Positions 17,817 through 26,823 of a DNA stretch of 64,000 nt are shown one piece after another (within the stretch, counting starts at the first letter, position 1; each line of letters starts with the position of its first letter). Under the pieces are notes generated by a model. The model was not told the DNA's origin and ran no database searches. It saw only the letters and a program-made list of their open reading frames with translations. This DNA comes from Agrobacterium rosae (GTDB taxonomy: Bacteria > Pseudomonadota > Alphaproteobacteria > Rhizobiales > Rhizobiaceae). The DNA lies in assembly GCF_002915175.1 (NCBI RefSeq), contig NZ_NXEJ01000004.1:62001-126000 (forward strand), in the 5' to 3' direction. The translations under genes were made by a program, and so were the position numbers.

Positions 17817-19043
17817 TCAGAGAGCGTCAAGCAGCGCGCGGGTTGGCCAGCCATCAGCGGGCAGGCCGAGGCGCTGCTGTTCGCGCTGAACGGCAATGCG
17901 GGTGCCGGAGCCGAGGATGCCATCGATCTTGCCAACGTCATGGGTCTTGGCGTCGAGCTTGGTCTGCAGTTCCTTCATGGCGGCATCGTCAAGGCCGGGC
18001 TCAGGATTGCCTTTTGCATAAACCGGTGCGCCCATGAAGCGGGTCGCGAAATAGGCGGCGGACGTGGTGTAGATGAAGGACTGGTTCCATTCCAGATAGA
18101 TGTTGAAGTTGGGGTAGGTGATGAAGGCCGGGCCCTTGCGGCCCTGGGGCAGGATGAGCGCTGCGGGCAGGGCGGCGAACGTCTTGTTGCCATCCTTTGG
18201 CGTAACGCCGAGGTTGAACCATTCGTTTGCCGTCAGCGTGCCGCCTAGACCGGATTTTTCCCAGGGCAGGTTCTCAGGTACGGAGACTTCCTGAATCCAG
18301 GGCTCGCCCTTCTTGAAGCCGAGATGCTGGATGAACTTCGCAGCCGTCAAAATGGCATCCGGGCTGCTGGACTTGACGTTGATGTGGCCATCGCCATCAC
18401 CATCCACGCCGAAGGCAATGATGTCCTTCGGCAGCATCTGCACCTGGCCGATTTCACCAGCCCATGCGCCGGTGTTGGTGGCCGGGTCGAGATCGCCGTG
18501 CTGCACCATTTCGGTGAGCGCGATGAGTTGCGGGCGGAACAGTTCCGGGCGGCGGCAATCATGCGAGAGTGTGACAAGCGCGTTGCGGGTGTTGAAATCA
18601 CCCTGAACGGCACCGAAGTCTGTTTCCATCGCCCAGAATGCGGCGATGACGCCTGCGGGAACGCCGAACTCATCTTCTGCGCGCTTGAAGGTGGTGTTCA
18701 GCTCCTGGATTTTCTTGCGGCCCATATCAAGGCGGCCCTGGCTGACGGTGCGTTGGGAGAACTCGAGGAAGGTCTGGCGGAAGACGCCTTGGGCGCGGTC
18801 ACGGGACAGGACCTTCTGGTCGATCTGTGCGCCAGCCAGCGCCTTGTCCACAGCTTCTGATGGCACGCCCTTGCCGACGGCTTCGGTCTTCACACCTTGC
18901 AGGAAGGTGTTGAGATCGCCACCGCAGGCGACCTGCTTCGGGTCATCCGGCGAAGCCACGGGGGTGACGGCGAGTGCCGAGCCGCAGGACAATGTAAAAA
19001 CGGTGGCAGCAAGTGCAAAGCTGCGTGGCGAAAAGCTGAACAT
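17817..19043 (-). CDS. Lytic murein transglycosylase, MltB/SLT_2 type, with PG-binding domain
   Basis: 408 aa. Signal peptide of about 25 residues (SFALAATVFTLSCGSALA). The SLT_2 domain occupies about 40-330: catalytic Glu in FWAMETDFGAVQGDFNTRNAL, then GEIGQVQMLPKDI, DGDGDGHINV and NFNIYLEWNQS, all typical of MltB-like enzymes. A C-terminal PG_binding_1 repeat follows (LQTKLDAKTHDVGKIDGILG...QRLGLPADGWPT). It cleaves glycan strands to 1,6-anhydroMurNAc ends in the periplasm. No lipobox with a proper Cys position, so likely soluble. Confidence 0.9.
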   Translation of the reverse strand: MFSFSPRSFALAATVFTLSCGSALAVTPVASPDDPKQVACGGDLNTFLQGVKTEAVGKGVPSEAVDKALAGAQIDQKVLSRDRAQGVFRQTFLEFSQRTVSQGRLDMGRKKIQELNTTFKRAEDEFGVPAGVIAAFWAMETDFGAVQGDFNTRNALVTLSHDCRRPELFRPQLIALTEMVQHGDLDPATNTGAWAGEIGQVQMLPKDIIAFGVDGDGDGHINVKSSSPDAILTAAKFIQHLGFKKGEPWIQEVSVPENLPWEKSGLGGTLTANEWFNLGVTPKDGNKTFAALPAALILPQGRKGPAFITYPNFNIYLEWNQSFIYTTSAAYFATRFMGAPVYAKGNPEPGLDDAAMKELQTKLDAKTHDVGKIDGILGSGTRIAVQREQQRLGLPADGWPTRALLDAL

Positions 19044-19211
19044 CAGAATTCCTCAAATGTGCGATTTAGACCATGCGTTCGCCAAATTTTATGGCAGAAG
19101 CGTGGGCAAGACAGTGGAAATGCGTCAACAGACGTTTGTTTCCAACGCCATGCGATCAATTCACAGCACATCTGCTGGAATTGCCGCAAAAATCAAGTTG
19201 AAATCTCTGAA

Positions 19212-20003
19212 TCAGCCGCGCGGCTGGTTGGCGGATGCCACCCATGTGCGCCAGTTCTTTTCCGTACCAGCGAAGACGTTGATATCTGTTGGCGTGGAAA
19301 TCCCGGGGATGACGCCGGTGCCGGTATATTGCCAGAAGGCCCATTGGCGATCGCTATAGATTTGCGCCGGATGGGCAGCGACGGAGCGGACCCAGAACGG
19401 GTAGTTCTTGAACTGGCCGACCAGATTATCGCGGTGGAAATCGACGCTGGTGTAGATGATCGGGCGCTTGCCGTAATGGCGTTCGATGCGGGTGAGGAAC
19501 TGCTGGATTTCGGCGCGGACCACATCCGGTGAAGGCCGTGTCTTGCAGGTGGGGGAGGCGGGGTTCCATTCCACGTCCAGCACTGGCGGCAGCTTCATGG
19601 ATTCTTTCGGGACGCTGCGAATGAACCAGTCGGCCTGCGCATCCGCCGACGCGCAGAAATAATAGAAGTGATAGGGCGCGTGCGGCACGCCCGCGGCTGA
19701 GGCTTCGCGCCAATATTCATCGAAGCGCGCATCGATACGGTCCGTGCCCTCGGTTGCCTTGATGAAGGCAAAGGACACGCCGGATTTGCGGACCGTCGCC
19801 CAGTCGATATCGCCATTCCACTTGGACACGTCGATGCCGTGCACATCGTGCTTGTGCGGCGAGCGCGCGCCGAAATCCTGCGGATCATTATCCTTGAAGC
19901 GCGGCTTGGCGACGGACGCCGTCTCTAGGAAATCGTAACTGGTGGAGGTGCAGCCGCTCAACAGGAGGATGGACGCGAAAAGAGCTGGAAGTAGCCGCTG
20001 CAT
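19212..20003 (-). CDS. Glycoside hydrolase family 25 (lysozyme-like) lipoprotein
   Basis: 263 aa with a lipoprotein signal (ALFASILLLSGC, lipobox LSGC, Cys about residue 18), so probably anchored to the outer membrane. The GH25 barrel begins HGIDVSKWNGDIDWATV; FAFIKATEGTD and the acidic pair in PPVLDVEWNP are the expected catalytic elements. It ends with the usual WQYTGTGVIPG block. Predicted N-acetylmuramidase acting on peptidoglycan. It lies 168 bp downstream of the MltB-like gene's start, on the same strand. Confidence 0.9.
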   Translation of the reverse strand: MQRLLPALFASILLLSGCTSTSYDFLETASVAKPRFKDNDPQDFGARSPHKHDVHGIDVSKWNGDIDWATVRKSGVSFAFIKATEGTDRIDARFDEYWREASAAGVPHAPYHFYYFCASADAQADWFIRSVPKESMKLPPVLDVEWNPASPTCKTRPSPDVVRAEIQQFLTRIERHYGKRPIIYTSVDFHRDNLVGQFKNYPFWVRSVAAHPAQIYSDRQWAFWQYTGTGVIPGISTPTDINVFAGTEKNWRTWVASANQPRG

Positions 20004-20142
20004 GATGATCCCAGTGAAACGAATGAAAGCCCCGCCGGCTGCCTGGTGAGAAGCGCCGTAATCTCCTGTTTACCATAACAGGGTAAACAAGCCGTTATGG
20101 CAAGATGGGCGACGGGAAATTCTGCGGCTTTGAAATAGCGAA

Positions 20143-20332
20143 GGCAGTGGGTGTGGCTTACCCCCCTCTGTCCTGCCGGACATCTCCCCCACAGGTAGGG
20201 AGATCGAATCGCGGTGAGGCCTCGGCCATCTCGAACGCTGCGGATAGAGTGGCGAGCGTGCACCTAGCCAATCTCCCCCCTTGAGGGGGAGATGCCCGGC
20301 AGGACAGAGGGGGGTAAGCCACACCCACTGCC
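20143..20332. repeat. Family B palindromic element, copy 1
   Basis: About 190 bp with outer inverted arms of some 40 bp: GGCAGTGGGTGTGGCTTACC through CCCTCTGTCCTGCCGG, returning as the complement ending GGTAAGCCACACCCACTGCC. A less conserved core (about 95 bp) lies between two inner GGGGAGAT-type repeats. It fills most of the gap 20004-20350 between btaB and the GH25 gene. Other copies: 22362-22545 and 29729-29915. Confidence 0.9.
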
Positions 20333-20350
20333 ATGCGCTACGTTTCGACT

Positions 20351-21028
20351 TCAGCCCCTCGGCAGCGTCAGCACCGCACGCCACGCATATCCTCGGGCAA
20401 TCGGCTGGAACTCCAGCGTTGCGTTGTGGCTGCCAGCCAGAGCTTCCAGAACATAACGCATGTTGGCGCGGGGCGTAACGTGGAATTTGGTGAGCCATGC
20501 CTGCAGCAGAGTACGAAAGGGGCGGGGCAGGCCTTCTTGCTGGCCGAAATCCACGATGTGCAGGGAGCCGCCGGGTGCGAGGGACGCCAGCGCGCGTTCC
20601 ACGGCCTTTTCCCAGTCCGGTATCATAGATACGGCATAGGAAATCATGATTCGGTCGAAGCCTTCGTTGCGGGCGAATTCGCTGAGCCTGAAGGTTGTCG
20701 CATCCGACACGCGCAATACCGGCCGTTCCTGACGCCCGCCAAAGTTCTCGGCCGCCGTCGTCAGCATTTCGGCCGAGATATCGAGGCCGTAAATCTTTGC
20801 GGTGGGGAACAGCTTCGATGCACGCAGAAGATTGCGGCCCGTACCGCAGCCGACTTCCAGCAGACTGCCGCCCTGGGGGACATCGAGCTTGTCGATGGTC
20901 GTATCGCGACCCAGGAGGTAATATTTGCGGGTGATGTCGTAGATGTGCCGCTGGTTGCGGTACATGCGGTCCATCAGGTTTGCATGATTGGCGTCACCAA
21001 GGCTGATATTGTCGCCGATGATCTTCAT
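20351..21028 (-). CDS. btaB: BtaB: SAM-dependent N-methyltransferase of betaine lipid synthesis
   Basis: 225-aa class I methyltransferase (motif I LLEVGCGTGRNLL, then YGLDISAEML). Alone it would be only a generic methyltransferase; its overlap (ATGA at 21025-21028) with a BtaA gene identifies it as BtaB, which methylates diacylglyceryl-homoserine three times to give DGTS, a phosphorus-free membrane lipid used when phosphate is scarce. Cytosolic or membrane-associated. A family B repeat lies just downstream. Confidence 0.9.
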   Translation of the reverse strand: MKIIGDNISLGDANHANLMDRMYRNQRHIYDITRKYYLLGRDTTIDKLDVPQGGSLLEVGCGTGRNLLRASKLFPTAKIYGLDISAEMLTTAAENFGGRQERPVLRVSDATTFRLSEFARNEGFDRIMISYAVSMIPDWEKAVERALASLAPGGSLHIVDFGQQEGLPRPFRTLLQAWLTKFHVTPRANMRYVLEALAGSHNATLEFQPIARGYAWRAVLTLPRG

Positions 21029-22275
21029 GCCTGAGCCCTCTGGTAGATGTGGAAGCCGCCATAGATGGCGGAGCGGTCACGGGCGTTGAGCTCATGCGAG
21101 CGCTCAGCGAGATAGGACCATTGCGCGGCAATATCCGGCGACAGGCGGCCCTCGATCACGCTCTTTTCGGCGGCAGTGCGGAAGATCACACGGGCGTCCG
21201 GTGCTGCCGTGCGGCTGATCTGCGACCACAATTCGTTGATCTGCGTGTCCGTCATCCAGTCCTGCGCATCGAGAAGCACATAGCGATCGACGGATGATGC
21301 TGGTTTGGATGCGAGCAATTCGGTGAAGGTGGCGTGGTGGACATGCACCCGCGAGGCGTTTTCACGGATGGCCTGATAATAATCGCGGCGCAGATAATCG
21401 GGCAGGTTGCCTTCCTGCGCTTGCGGGTAGCGGCGGGCGAAGGCCTGCCAGGCGAAATAATTGTCCTTCAGCGGGAAATCGCAGGCGAGTTTCTCCAGAC
21501 GCTGACGCAGTACGGGGGCAATGGTGTTGCCGTCCGAAAGGCTGGCGAGTTCGTCATATTGGCGCGGCGGAATGCCGAGGCCGAACAGCGAGCTCTTGCG
21601 CTTCGTCAGCCAGCGGATGACAGGCTTGTCAAACAGGGGTGCCACCTTTTCATTGAAGAACTGGCGTTGCTCATCCATCGAGCGGGTATTGGCCATCTCC
21701 TGAAGCTTCACGCCGTGCAGACGCGCCAGCACATGGCCAACACCGATAAAGCGGCCCAAAAGGCCGGTACGGTAGATATTGCGGTCGAAGACCGAGATAC
21801 GACGACGGCCGCTGAGGGTGCGCTTGGACCAATAGGCGCGGGTCTGTGCGTCGAGGTTCGGCGCGATGAACTGATCGTAGCCATCGCTGTTGGAGCGCAC
21901 ATTTGCGACGCCGAACTGGCGCACGACATCACCATGACCGGGCAGATGGCGGAATGCAGCCAGTTTCAGCTTGTTGAGCGCGATGTGATGCGGATTGAGA
22001 TCGACCACATCGATGCGTGACGGATTGCGCGAGAGGTAAGCCAGGACATTGCAACCGCCCGAGCCGATAGTGACGATGCTGTGGTCGTCACGCAGTTCCA
22101 TGGCCTGCATATCGACTTCAGGGTCTTCCCATATCTGGGGATATACCAGACCTGAAAACAAAACGCCGAACAATCTTTCAGACAGGCCGCTGGTGGACAG
22201 GGCCTTGTGCTGAAGGAGCGCGGACTTGAGTTTTACGTTTTTGCTGAAACCGGTTTTTGGCGCGACACTCGTCAT
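21025..22275 (-). CDS. btaA: BtaA: SAM:diacylglycerol 3-amino-3-carboxypropyl transferase
   Basis: 416 aa of the DUF3419/BtaA family, transferring the aminocarboxypropyl group of SAM to diacylglycerol as the first step of DGTS synthesis. Visible family blocks: SGLVYPQIWEDPEVDMQAM, TIGSGGCNVLAYL (SAM site), VDLNPHHIALNKLKLAAF and the C-terminal VLLDAQDWM. I start at the ATG 22275 with SD AGAGGTGG; a longer frame runs back into a repeat. A PHO-box-like sequence (22321-22338) lies 46 bp upstream. Operon with btaB. Confidence 0.93.
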   Translation of the reverse strand: MTSVAPKTGFSKNVKLKSALLQHKALSTSGLSERLFGVLFSGLVYPQIWEDPEVDMQAMELRDDHSIVTIGSGGCNVLAYLSRNPSRIDVVDLNPHHIALNKLKLAAFRHLPGHGDVVRQFGVANVRSNSDGYDQFIAPNLDAQTRAYWSKRTLSGRRRISVFDRNIYRTGLLGRFIGVGHVLARLHGVKLQEMANTRSMDEQRQFFNEKVAPLFDKPVIRWLTKRKSSLFGLGIPPRQYDELASLSDGNTIAPVLRQRLEKLACDFPLKDNYFAWQAFARRYPQAQEGNLPDYLRRDYYQAIRENASRVHVHHATFTELLASKPASSVDRYVLLDAQDWMTDTQINELWSQISRTAAPDARVIFRTAAEKSVIEGRLSPDIAAQWSYLAERSHELNARDRSAIYGGFHIYQRAQA

Positions 22276-22320
22276 CTGATTCCACCTCTCATTCGGTTGA
22301 GAGGCGTTTAGCGGTGAGAC

Positions 22321-22338
22321 GCAACAGTTTGATGACGG
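22321..22338 (-). promoter_or_regulatory. PHO-box-like site upstream of btaAB
   Basis: Read on the minus strand: CCGTCAT-CAAA-CTGTTGC, two 7-mers with the exact 4-bp spacing of the PhoB consensus CTGTCAT-N4-CTGTCAT, matching six and five of seven positions. It lies 46 bp upstream of btaA, as expected for a PhoB-activated promoter. DGTS synthesis is known to be induced by phosphate starvation in rhizobia. Confidence 0.5.
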
Positions 22339-22361
22339 GGGTGGGGGCTGCATTAAAGGTT

Positions 22362-22545
22362 GGCGGGTGGGGTTCACCCCCCTCTGTCCTGCCGGACATC
22401 TCCCCCTCAAGGGGGGAGATCGAATCGTAGCGACCTTTCGGCCATCTTGAACGGTGCGGGAGGAGTGATGAGCAAACGTCTAGCCGATCTCCCCACCTGA
22501 GGGGGAGATGTCCGGCAGGACAGAGGGGGGTGAACCCCACCTGCC
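22362..22545. repeat. Family B palindromic element, copy 2
   Basis: About 184 bp; arms GGCGGGTGGGGTTCACCCCC and the inverted ...GGTGAACCCCACCTGCC enclose the same CTCTGTCCTGCCGGACATCT arms as the other copies, while the core differs. It lies upstream of btaA, beyond the PHO-box-like site, and 36 bp past the 3' end of the SLT gene. Confidence 0.9.
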
Positions 22546-22580
22546 GACGTTCAATTTTGTATAATGAGAGACGGCTCGTC

Positions 22581-23618
22581 CTACTTGCGCAGAACGTGCA
22601 GCATGCCCTTGCGCTTGGCATCGTAATAATAGCCGCGGGCGTACAGGCGCACCGCGTTGTCGCGGTCGTTGTCGGCGACGAGCCAGGCACCGCGCAGGTA
22701 TTTTACCGCATATTTCAGGTTGGTTTCGGCATCGAACAGGCCGGAGGCAGGGCCATCGAAGCCCATGGAGCGGGCTGTAGCGTGCTTGATCTGCATCAGT
22801 CCGAAATGGCCGCCGTTGATGGCATTGGGATTGTAGCGGCTTTCGCGCATGACCACGCGGTGGACGAGATCTTCCGGCACCTGATACATAGTCGCGTATT
22901 TAGTGATGAGGCCGCTGAGCTTCTGCCGGCCAGCCATGGATGGCGCATCCAGTGAGGGCGTCAGGCCTTCGCGGGTGCTGATGGCGGCGAGGGCTGCGTT
23001 TTGCGGAGCCGAGGCATAGGCCAGCATGGTGCCTTGCGGTTTGGGAACAGGGATGACGCTTTGCTGGCGCATCATCTCTTCCGTCAATGGAACAGCGGCT
23101 GCTGATGGTGTGCCGGGTGCGCCTGGGGCAGGGGGGAAGCTGCCTTTGAGTGCAACGACCTGTGGCAGGGCAGAGGTGGCGGTCTGGTGTGTCAGAGCGG
23201 CTGCAGCAGGCGTTGTTGCTACCGGTGCTGCCAGCGCAATCTGCTGGGTTGCTGCCTGTGGCTGAATTTGTGCGTCGATGGCTGCTGCGGCTGCAATTTC
23301 CGATGCAGGCGGCAAGGCGACGCGACCACCCTTCAGGGCGACTGCTGTCGGCAGGGGTTCGGTCGTGGAATTTGCTGCGACCTGCGCTGTGGCGGATGCT
23401 GCGCTCGCCGGGTTTGCGGCTGCGGTTTCCTGCGTCTGGGCGGTCGTGGTTGCGGTCTGGGCGGCGGTGGCCTGTGGTGCGGATGCTATCTGAGGTTTCG
23501 CGACATCGCCCTTGGATGCGACTTCGACGCTTGTACATCCAGCCAGTGTCAGCGCAATGGCCACGGTGGACGACAAAAGAACAGCCGATTTTCGGCGAAA
23601 ATTGCCCTCAATTTTCAT
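22581..23618 (-). CDS. Lytic transglycosylase (SLT domain) lipoprotein with Ala-rich linker
   Basis: 345 aa. Lipoprotein signal with lipobox LAGC (Cys about residue 28). A long low-complexity region rich in Ala, Thr, Gln and Val (about 35-215) acts as a spacer. The C-terminal SLT domain (about 225-345) contains the catalytic Glu in VVMRESRYNPNAINGGHFGLMQIKHATA and the Tyr-rich RLYARGYYYDAKRKG end. Predicted to cleave peptidoglycan from the outer-membrane side. A weak CtrA-like TTAA-N7-TAAG lies at 23694-23708 upstream. Confidence 0.88.
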   Translation of the reverse strand: MKIEGNFRRKSAVLLSSTVAIALTLAGCTSVEVASKGDVAKPQIASAPQATAAQTATTTAQTQETAAANPASAASATAQVAANSTTEPLPTAVALKGGRVALPPASEIAAAAAIDAQIQPQAATQQIALAAPVATTPAAAALTHQTATSALPQVVALKGSFPPAPGAPGTPSAAAVPLTEEMMRQQSVIPVPKPQGTMLAYASAPQNAALAAISTREGLTPSLDAPSMAGRQKLSGLITKYATMYQVPEDLVHRVVMRESRYNPNAINGGHFGLMQIKHATARSMGFDGPASGLFDAETNLKYAVKYLRGAWLVADNDRDNAVRLYARGYYYDAKRKGMLHVLRK

Positions 23619-23740
23619 GCGTCCGCCCTTGAATGTGCCTGTCGCTCGATACCCCCGTTTCTTGCGAAGCAGGCAGTCCCTATCCGGCGATCATTAACCT
23701 ATCGTAAGGTTTCCGGCAAGCAGTGACTTATATTCGCGTT

Positions 23741-24376
23741 TCAGGCGGCGATTCGGCGGTATCCGGCAGTCACGGCACGCCCTGCAATGAAGTGTGTTCT
23801 TTTGGGGTTTCGCAGCTTTTTGGTAACGGACATGCGCCGCACGGAGGTGATGGTCAGCCGCGCAAAAGTGGCCTGGAATACCAGGCAGGCAAAGGCGAGC
23901 AGCAGGACGACCGCCTGCATTTGCATGATCATTTCGATGACGTCGCGCGTGCCGTTGACGAACTGCACGAGGAAGGCGACGAAGAAGCCGAAGTACCGCA
24001 GGCGCAGTGCTGCGATGACGAAGCAATCCGTGAAAATGGTGCCGAAGGTCTTGCCGCGCAGATTGTCGTTATCCGCATTCGCTTCACGCGCTGCTGGCGT
24101 GGCTATCGTCCACAGGCTGAACAGCATCAGCCAGCCGGTCCCAGCCCATTGAACGATATTGAGAACGGTTGAGGGCAGGAATTCTGAGCCTGCAACGACG
24201 ATGGAGGCTGCCGTCACCGTTGTAACGATGCCCAGCGTTGCGCCCATGACGGAGGCGGCGAAGGCGCGTTTGCCGCGAATGGCTGCATAGCTCGCGACTT
24301 TGAAGGATATGGGCGAAGGCAATGCGAACAGAATCACACAGGCTGCACAAAAGACCAGCCAGACTTGTGCGGACAT
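23741..24376 (-). CDS. LysE/RhtB family exporter-like membrane protein
   Basis: 211 aa with about five or six hydrophobic segments and the LysE-type N-terminus (LFALPSPISFKVASYAAIRGKRAFAASVMGATLGIV). The family exports amino acids or related solutes. The usual SPGP motif is changed to PSPI here, and the C-terminus is basic (RRMSVTKKLRNPKR). SD AAGGAGG precedes the start. Substrate unknown. Confidence 0.75.
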   Translation of the reverse strand: MSAQVWLVFCAACVILFALPSPISFKVASYAAIRGKRAFAASVMGATLGIVTTVTAASIVVAGSEFLPSTVLNIVQWAGTGWLMLFSLWTIATPAAREANADNDNLRGKTFGTIFTDCFVIAALRLRYFGFFVAFLVQFVNGTRDVIEMIMQMQAVVLLLAFACLVFQATFARLTITSVRRMSVTKKLRNPKRTHFIAGRAVTAGYRRIAA

Positions 24377-24428
24377 ATGCGTTCCTCCTTGCCCTCCCCG
24401 ACGTCATTTTCTTTTAACGTACAACATC

Positions 24429-24458
24429 GGCCCAGAAACCGAAACGGATTTCTGGGCC
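24429..24458. other. 10-bp GC-rich hairpin downstream of the PFK gene
   Basis: GGCCCAGAAA, a 10-nt loop, TTTCTGGGCC. It lies 92 bp past the PFK stop (minus direction). No clear U-tract on either strand, so it may be a weak terminator or an mRNA 3'-end stabiliser. Confidence 0.4.
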
Positions 24459-24549
24459 TGATATAGATAACGTGATGAGCGGTGTGTTTCCGCCACAGTC
24501 TATTAGCGGAGACACATAATGTGGCGAAGAGAAGCGCCTGGCCGAGGGA

Positions 24550-25761
24550 TCAGGCAGCCTTGTAAGGCTGACCGATGTGATCCATGACTTCGCCGAACCA
24601 TGGGGTGGACAGCTCGAAATGCTTGCCACCCTTGATGCGCGGAAACTCGATGGTGCGCAGCTTGCCGCCCTGGTCCTCATCATGGCCGGTGACGCCAGAG
24701 ATTTTGTTGAGCGCGCTTTCCACGGCCAGATCGACCATGCTCTGGATGAGGCGAAGGTCCTGACCGTTGGCAGGGGCGGAGCGGGCGTAATAGCCGGACT
24801 TCTGCACCATGGTGCGTTCTGCACCGATGAGGCTGGCGAACTGCTTCTGGAACCAGCCACCAACGTTGATCGTGTCGATCTTGACGTGACCGAAGGCATC
24901 GCGCTTGACGGTATCGCCGGCCGCCTCACGCTCGGCCACGATGGAATCGAGGCCTGCACCTTCCGAAACGAAGAGGGTGACGAAGCCGGTATCGTTCATG
25001 ATCTTTTTCAGGCGTTCGGCTTCGGCTTGAATGTCGAAGGCCATTTCCGGCAGATAGAGGCCATCGATGCTTTTCAGCTTTTCGTCCATCAACAGACCTT
25101 GGACATATTCATTGCCCTTGGTCTTTTGAATGTAGGCGCGGGCTGTCGCAGCGGTGAGCCAGCCGCAATGGCGACCCATGACTTCGTGAATGACGAAGGT
25201 TTTGGGTGCAGCACTTTGCTCATTGCTGACATTGTCGAAGAAATTCGCGCCGACTTCGGCCGCTGTCCAGGCACCCAACGACTGCTTGATGGGCACCACA
25301 TCATTGTCGACGGTTTTGGGAAGGCCGACGACGGTGAGGTCATAGCCGTTGGCGCCGAGATAGGCGGCAAGATCCGCCGCCGTGGTGTTGGTGTCATCGC
25401 CACCGATGGTGTGGAGAATCGTAACGCCATCGCTTGCCAGACGGTCGGCTGCAACCTTCAGCGGGTTTTCGCCTTCCTTGACGAGGCCGCGCTTGGCACA
25501 GTCTGCAGCGTTGGTCAGCTTGACACGGCTGTTGCCGATGGGCGAGCCACCATAGCGGTGCAGAAGATGCGCCTTTTCCCGCATATCGGCGGTGATTGCG
25601 ACGCTGTCGCCCAGAAGAACGCCCTGATAACCGGAGCGATAGGCCACGATGTCGATATCAGGCGCGATGTCGCTGTAACGTTCGATCAGGCCACCCACGG
25701 CAGACGAGAGGCAGGGTGCGAGACCGCCTGCGGTCAACATTGCGACTTTCTGTTTGGCCAT
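24550..25761 (-). CDS. pfp: Pyrophosphate-dependent 6-phosphofructokinase
   Basis: 403 aa. The phosphate-donor loop reads HTIGGDDTNT; the second Asp of GGDD, instead of the Gly of ATP enzymes, and the Lys of PKTVDND mark PPi specificity. MGRHCGWL is the fructose-6-phosphate binding block. It interconverts fructose-6-phosphate and fructose-1,6-bisphosphate reversibly. SD AAGGAG lies seven bases before the ATG. It stands alone, divergent from the DjlA-like gene over a 279-bp spacer in which I see no other gene. Confidence 0.93.
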   Translation of the reverse strand: MAKQKVAMLTAGGLAPCLSSAVGGLIERYSDIAPDIDIVAYRSGYQGVLLGDSVAITADMREKAHLLHRYGGSPIGNSRVKLTNAADCAKRGLVKEGENPLKVAADRLASDGVTILHTIGGDDTNTTAADLAAYLGANGYDLTVVGLPKTVDNDVVPIKQSLGAWTAAEVGANFFDNVSNEQSAAPKTFVIHEVMGRHCGWLTAATARAYIQKTKGNEYVQGLLMDEKLKSIDGLYLPEMAFDIQAEAERLKKIMNDTGFVTLFVSEGAGLDSIVAEREAAGDTVKRDAFGHVKIDTINVGGWFQKQFASLIGAERTMVQKSGYYARSAPANGQDLRLIQSMVDLAVESALNKISGVTGHDEDQGGKLRTIEFPRIKGGKHFELSTPWFGEVMDHIGQPYKAA

Positions 25762-26040
25762 CGTGGCACTCCTTCGTGTTCATTCCAAAGATGTCGTGTG
25801 GCAAATGGATGCGTGACAGAATGTGGCATGTAAAGTGAATTTCTCAAGAAAATCGGGCGTTTCGGGGCGATTTTCAAAGTGATTGACGGCTTTTACCGAT
25901 CTAATCGTTTCAATCGCAGGTCTTGGGTCCGCGCCGTTGCCGACCTGTGGAAAACCACTCTGACCGCGCATCACACGCACTCAATCCGACACCACGAGCG
26001 GGTCTCGAAGATGAAAAAAAGTTAATGAGCCGCGACCTTT

Positions 26041-26823
26041 ATGCATATTGCATTCGTCAAGCCGCGCTTTATGCTTGACGTCATGATGTACGATTTTGCC
26101 TGTTTGCAACTTTCATCTCTGTGGGAACGGCTGCTCGGCGCTATAGGCGATGCAGCAGGCAACGTGCTGGGTCGTGTGATCGAAGCCGTTCGAACCGTGT
26201 TTGAAGGTGACGCGGAAACACGCAGGCAAGTTTCCTTTTCCGTCGCCATCATCGCGCTTTCTGCCAAAATGGCCAAGGCCGACGGCATGGTGAATGATGC
26301 CGAGGTTCAGGCCTTTCGCCAGATTTTCGATTTTCCTGAAGATGAAGCCAAGAACGTTGCGCGCCTTTACAATCTGGCTCGCCAGGACGTGGCCGGTTAC
26401 GAGGCCTATGCGGAGCGGCTTGCCGGGCTTTGTGGTTCTGGTGACCAGAACTGCGAAATGCTGGAAAGCGTCGTTGACGGACTGTTCCACATCGCCAAGG
26501 CTGACGGCTTGATTCACGAGCGTGAACTCGCCTTTCTGGGGCGCATCTCGGAAATATTCCGTATCAGCGACGATCATTTCGAAACGATCATGGCACGGCA
26601 TGTGCACATGGAAGGGCGCGATCCCTACAGGGTTCTGGGTGTTTCGCCATCCGATGAGTTTTCCGATATTCGTCGGCGCTATCGTTCGCTGGTGGCGCAA
26701 CACCACCCGGACAAGCTCATCGCGCGTGGCGTTCCCATGGAACTGCATGCGGCGGCCAATGAGCGTATGGCAGCGCTGAACGCGGCCTATGCGGCCATCG
26801 AGAAAGAACGCCGCGTCGCATGA
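26041..26823 (+). CDS. DjlA-like co-chaperone: TerB-like helical domain plus C-terminal J domain
   Basis: Up to 260 aa. Residues about 60-190 form a TerB-like helical bundle (KMAKADGMVNDAEVQAFRQIF and DGLFHIAKADGLIHERELAFL are the paired metal-site-like repeats). The C-terminal J domain (DPYRVLGVSPSDEF...QHHPDK) carries the HPD tripeptide that stimulates DnaK. The start is unsure: ATGs at 26041, 26071, 26083 and 26086, none with a good SD. The N-terminal TM of E. coli DjlA is not evident. Its stop overlaps the amidase start by 4 bp (ATGA). Confidence 0.85.
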   Translation: MHIAFVKPRFMLDVMMYDFACLQLSSLWERLLGAIGDAAGNVLGRVIEAVRTVFEGDAETRRQVSFSVAIIALSAKMAKADGMVNDAEVQAFRQIFDFPEDEAKNVARLYNLARQDVAGYEAYAERLAGLCGSGDQNCEMLESVVDGLFHIAKADGLIHERELAFLGRISEIFRISDDHFETIMARHVHMEGRDPYRVLGVSPSDEFSDIRRRYRSLVAQHHPDKLIARGVPMELHAAANERMAALNAAYAAIEKERRVA

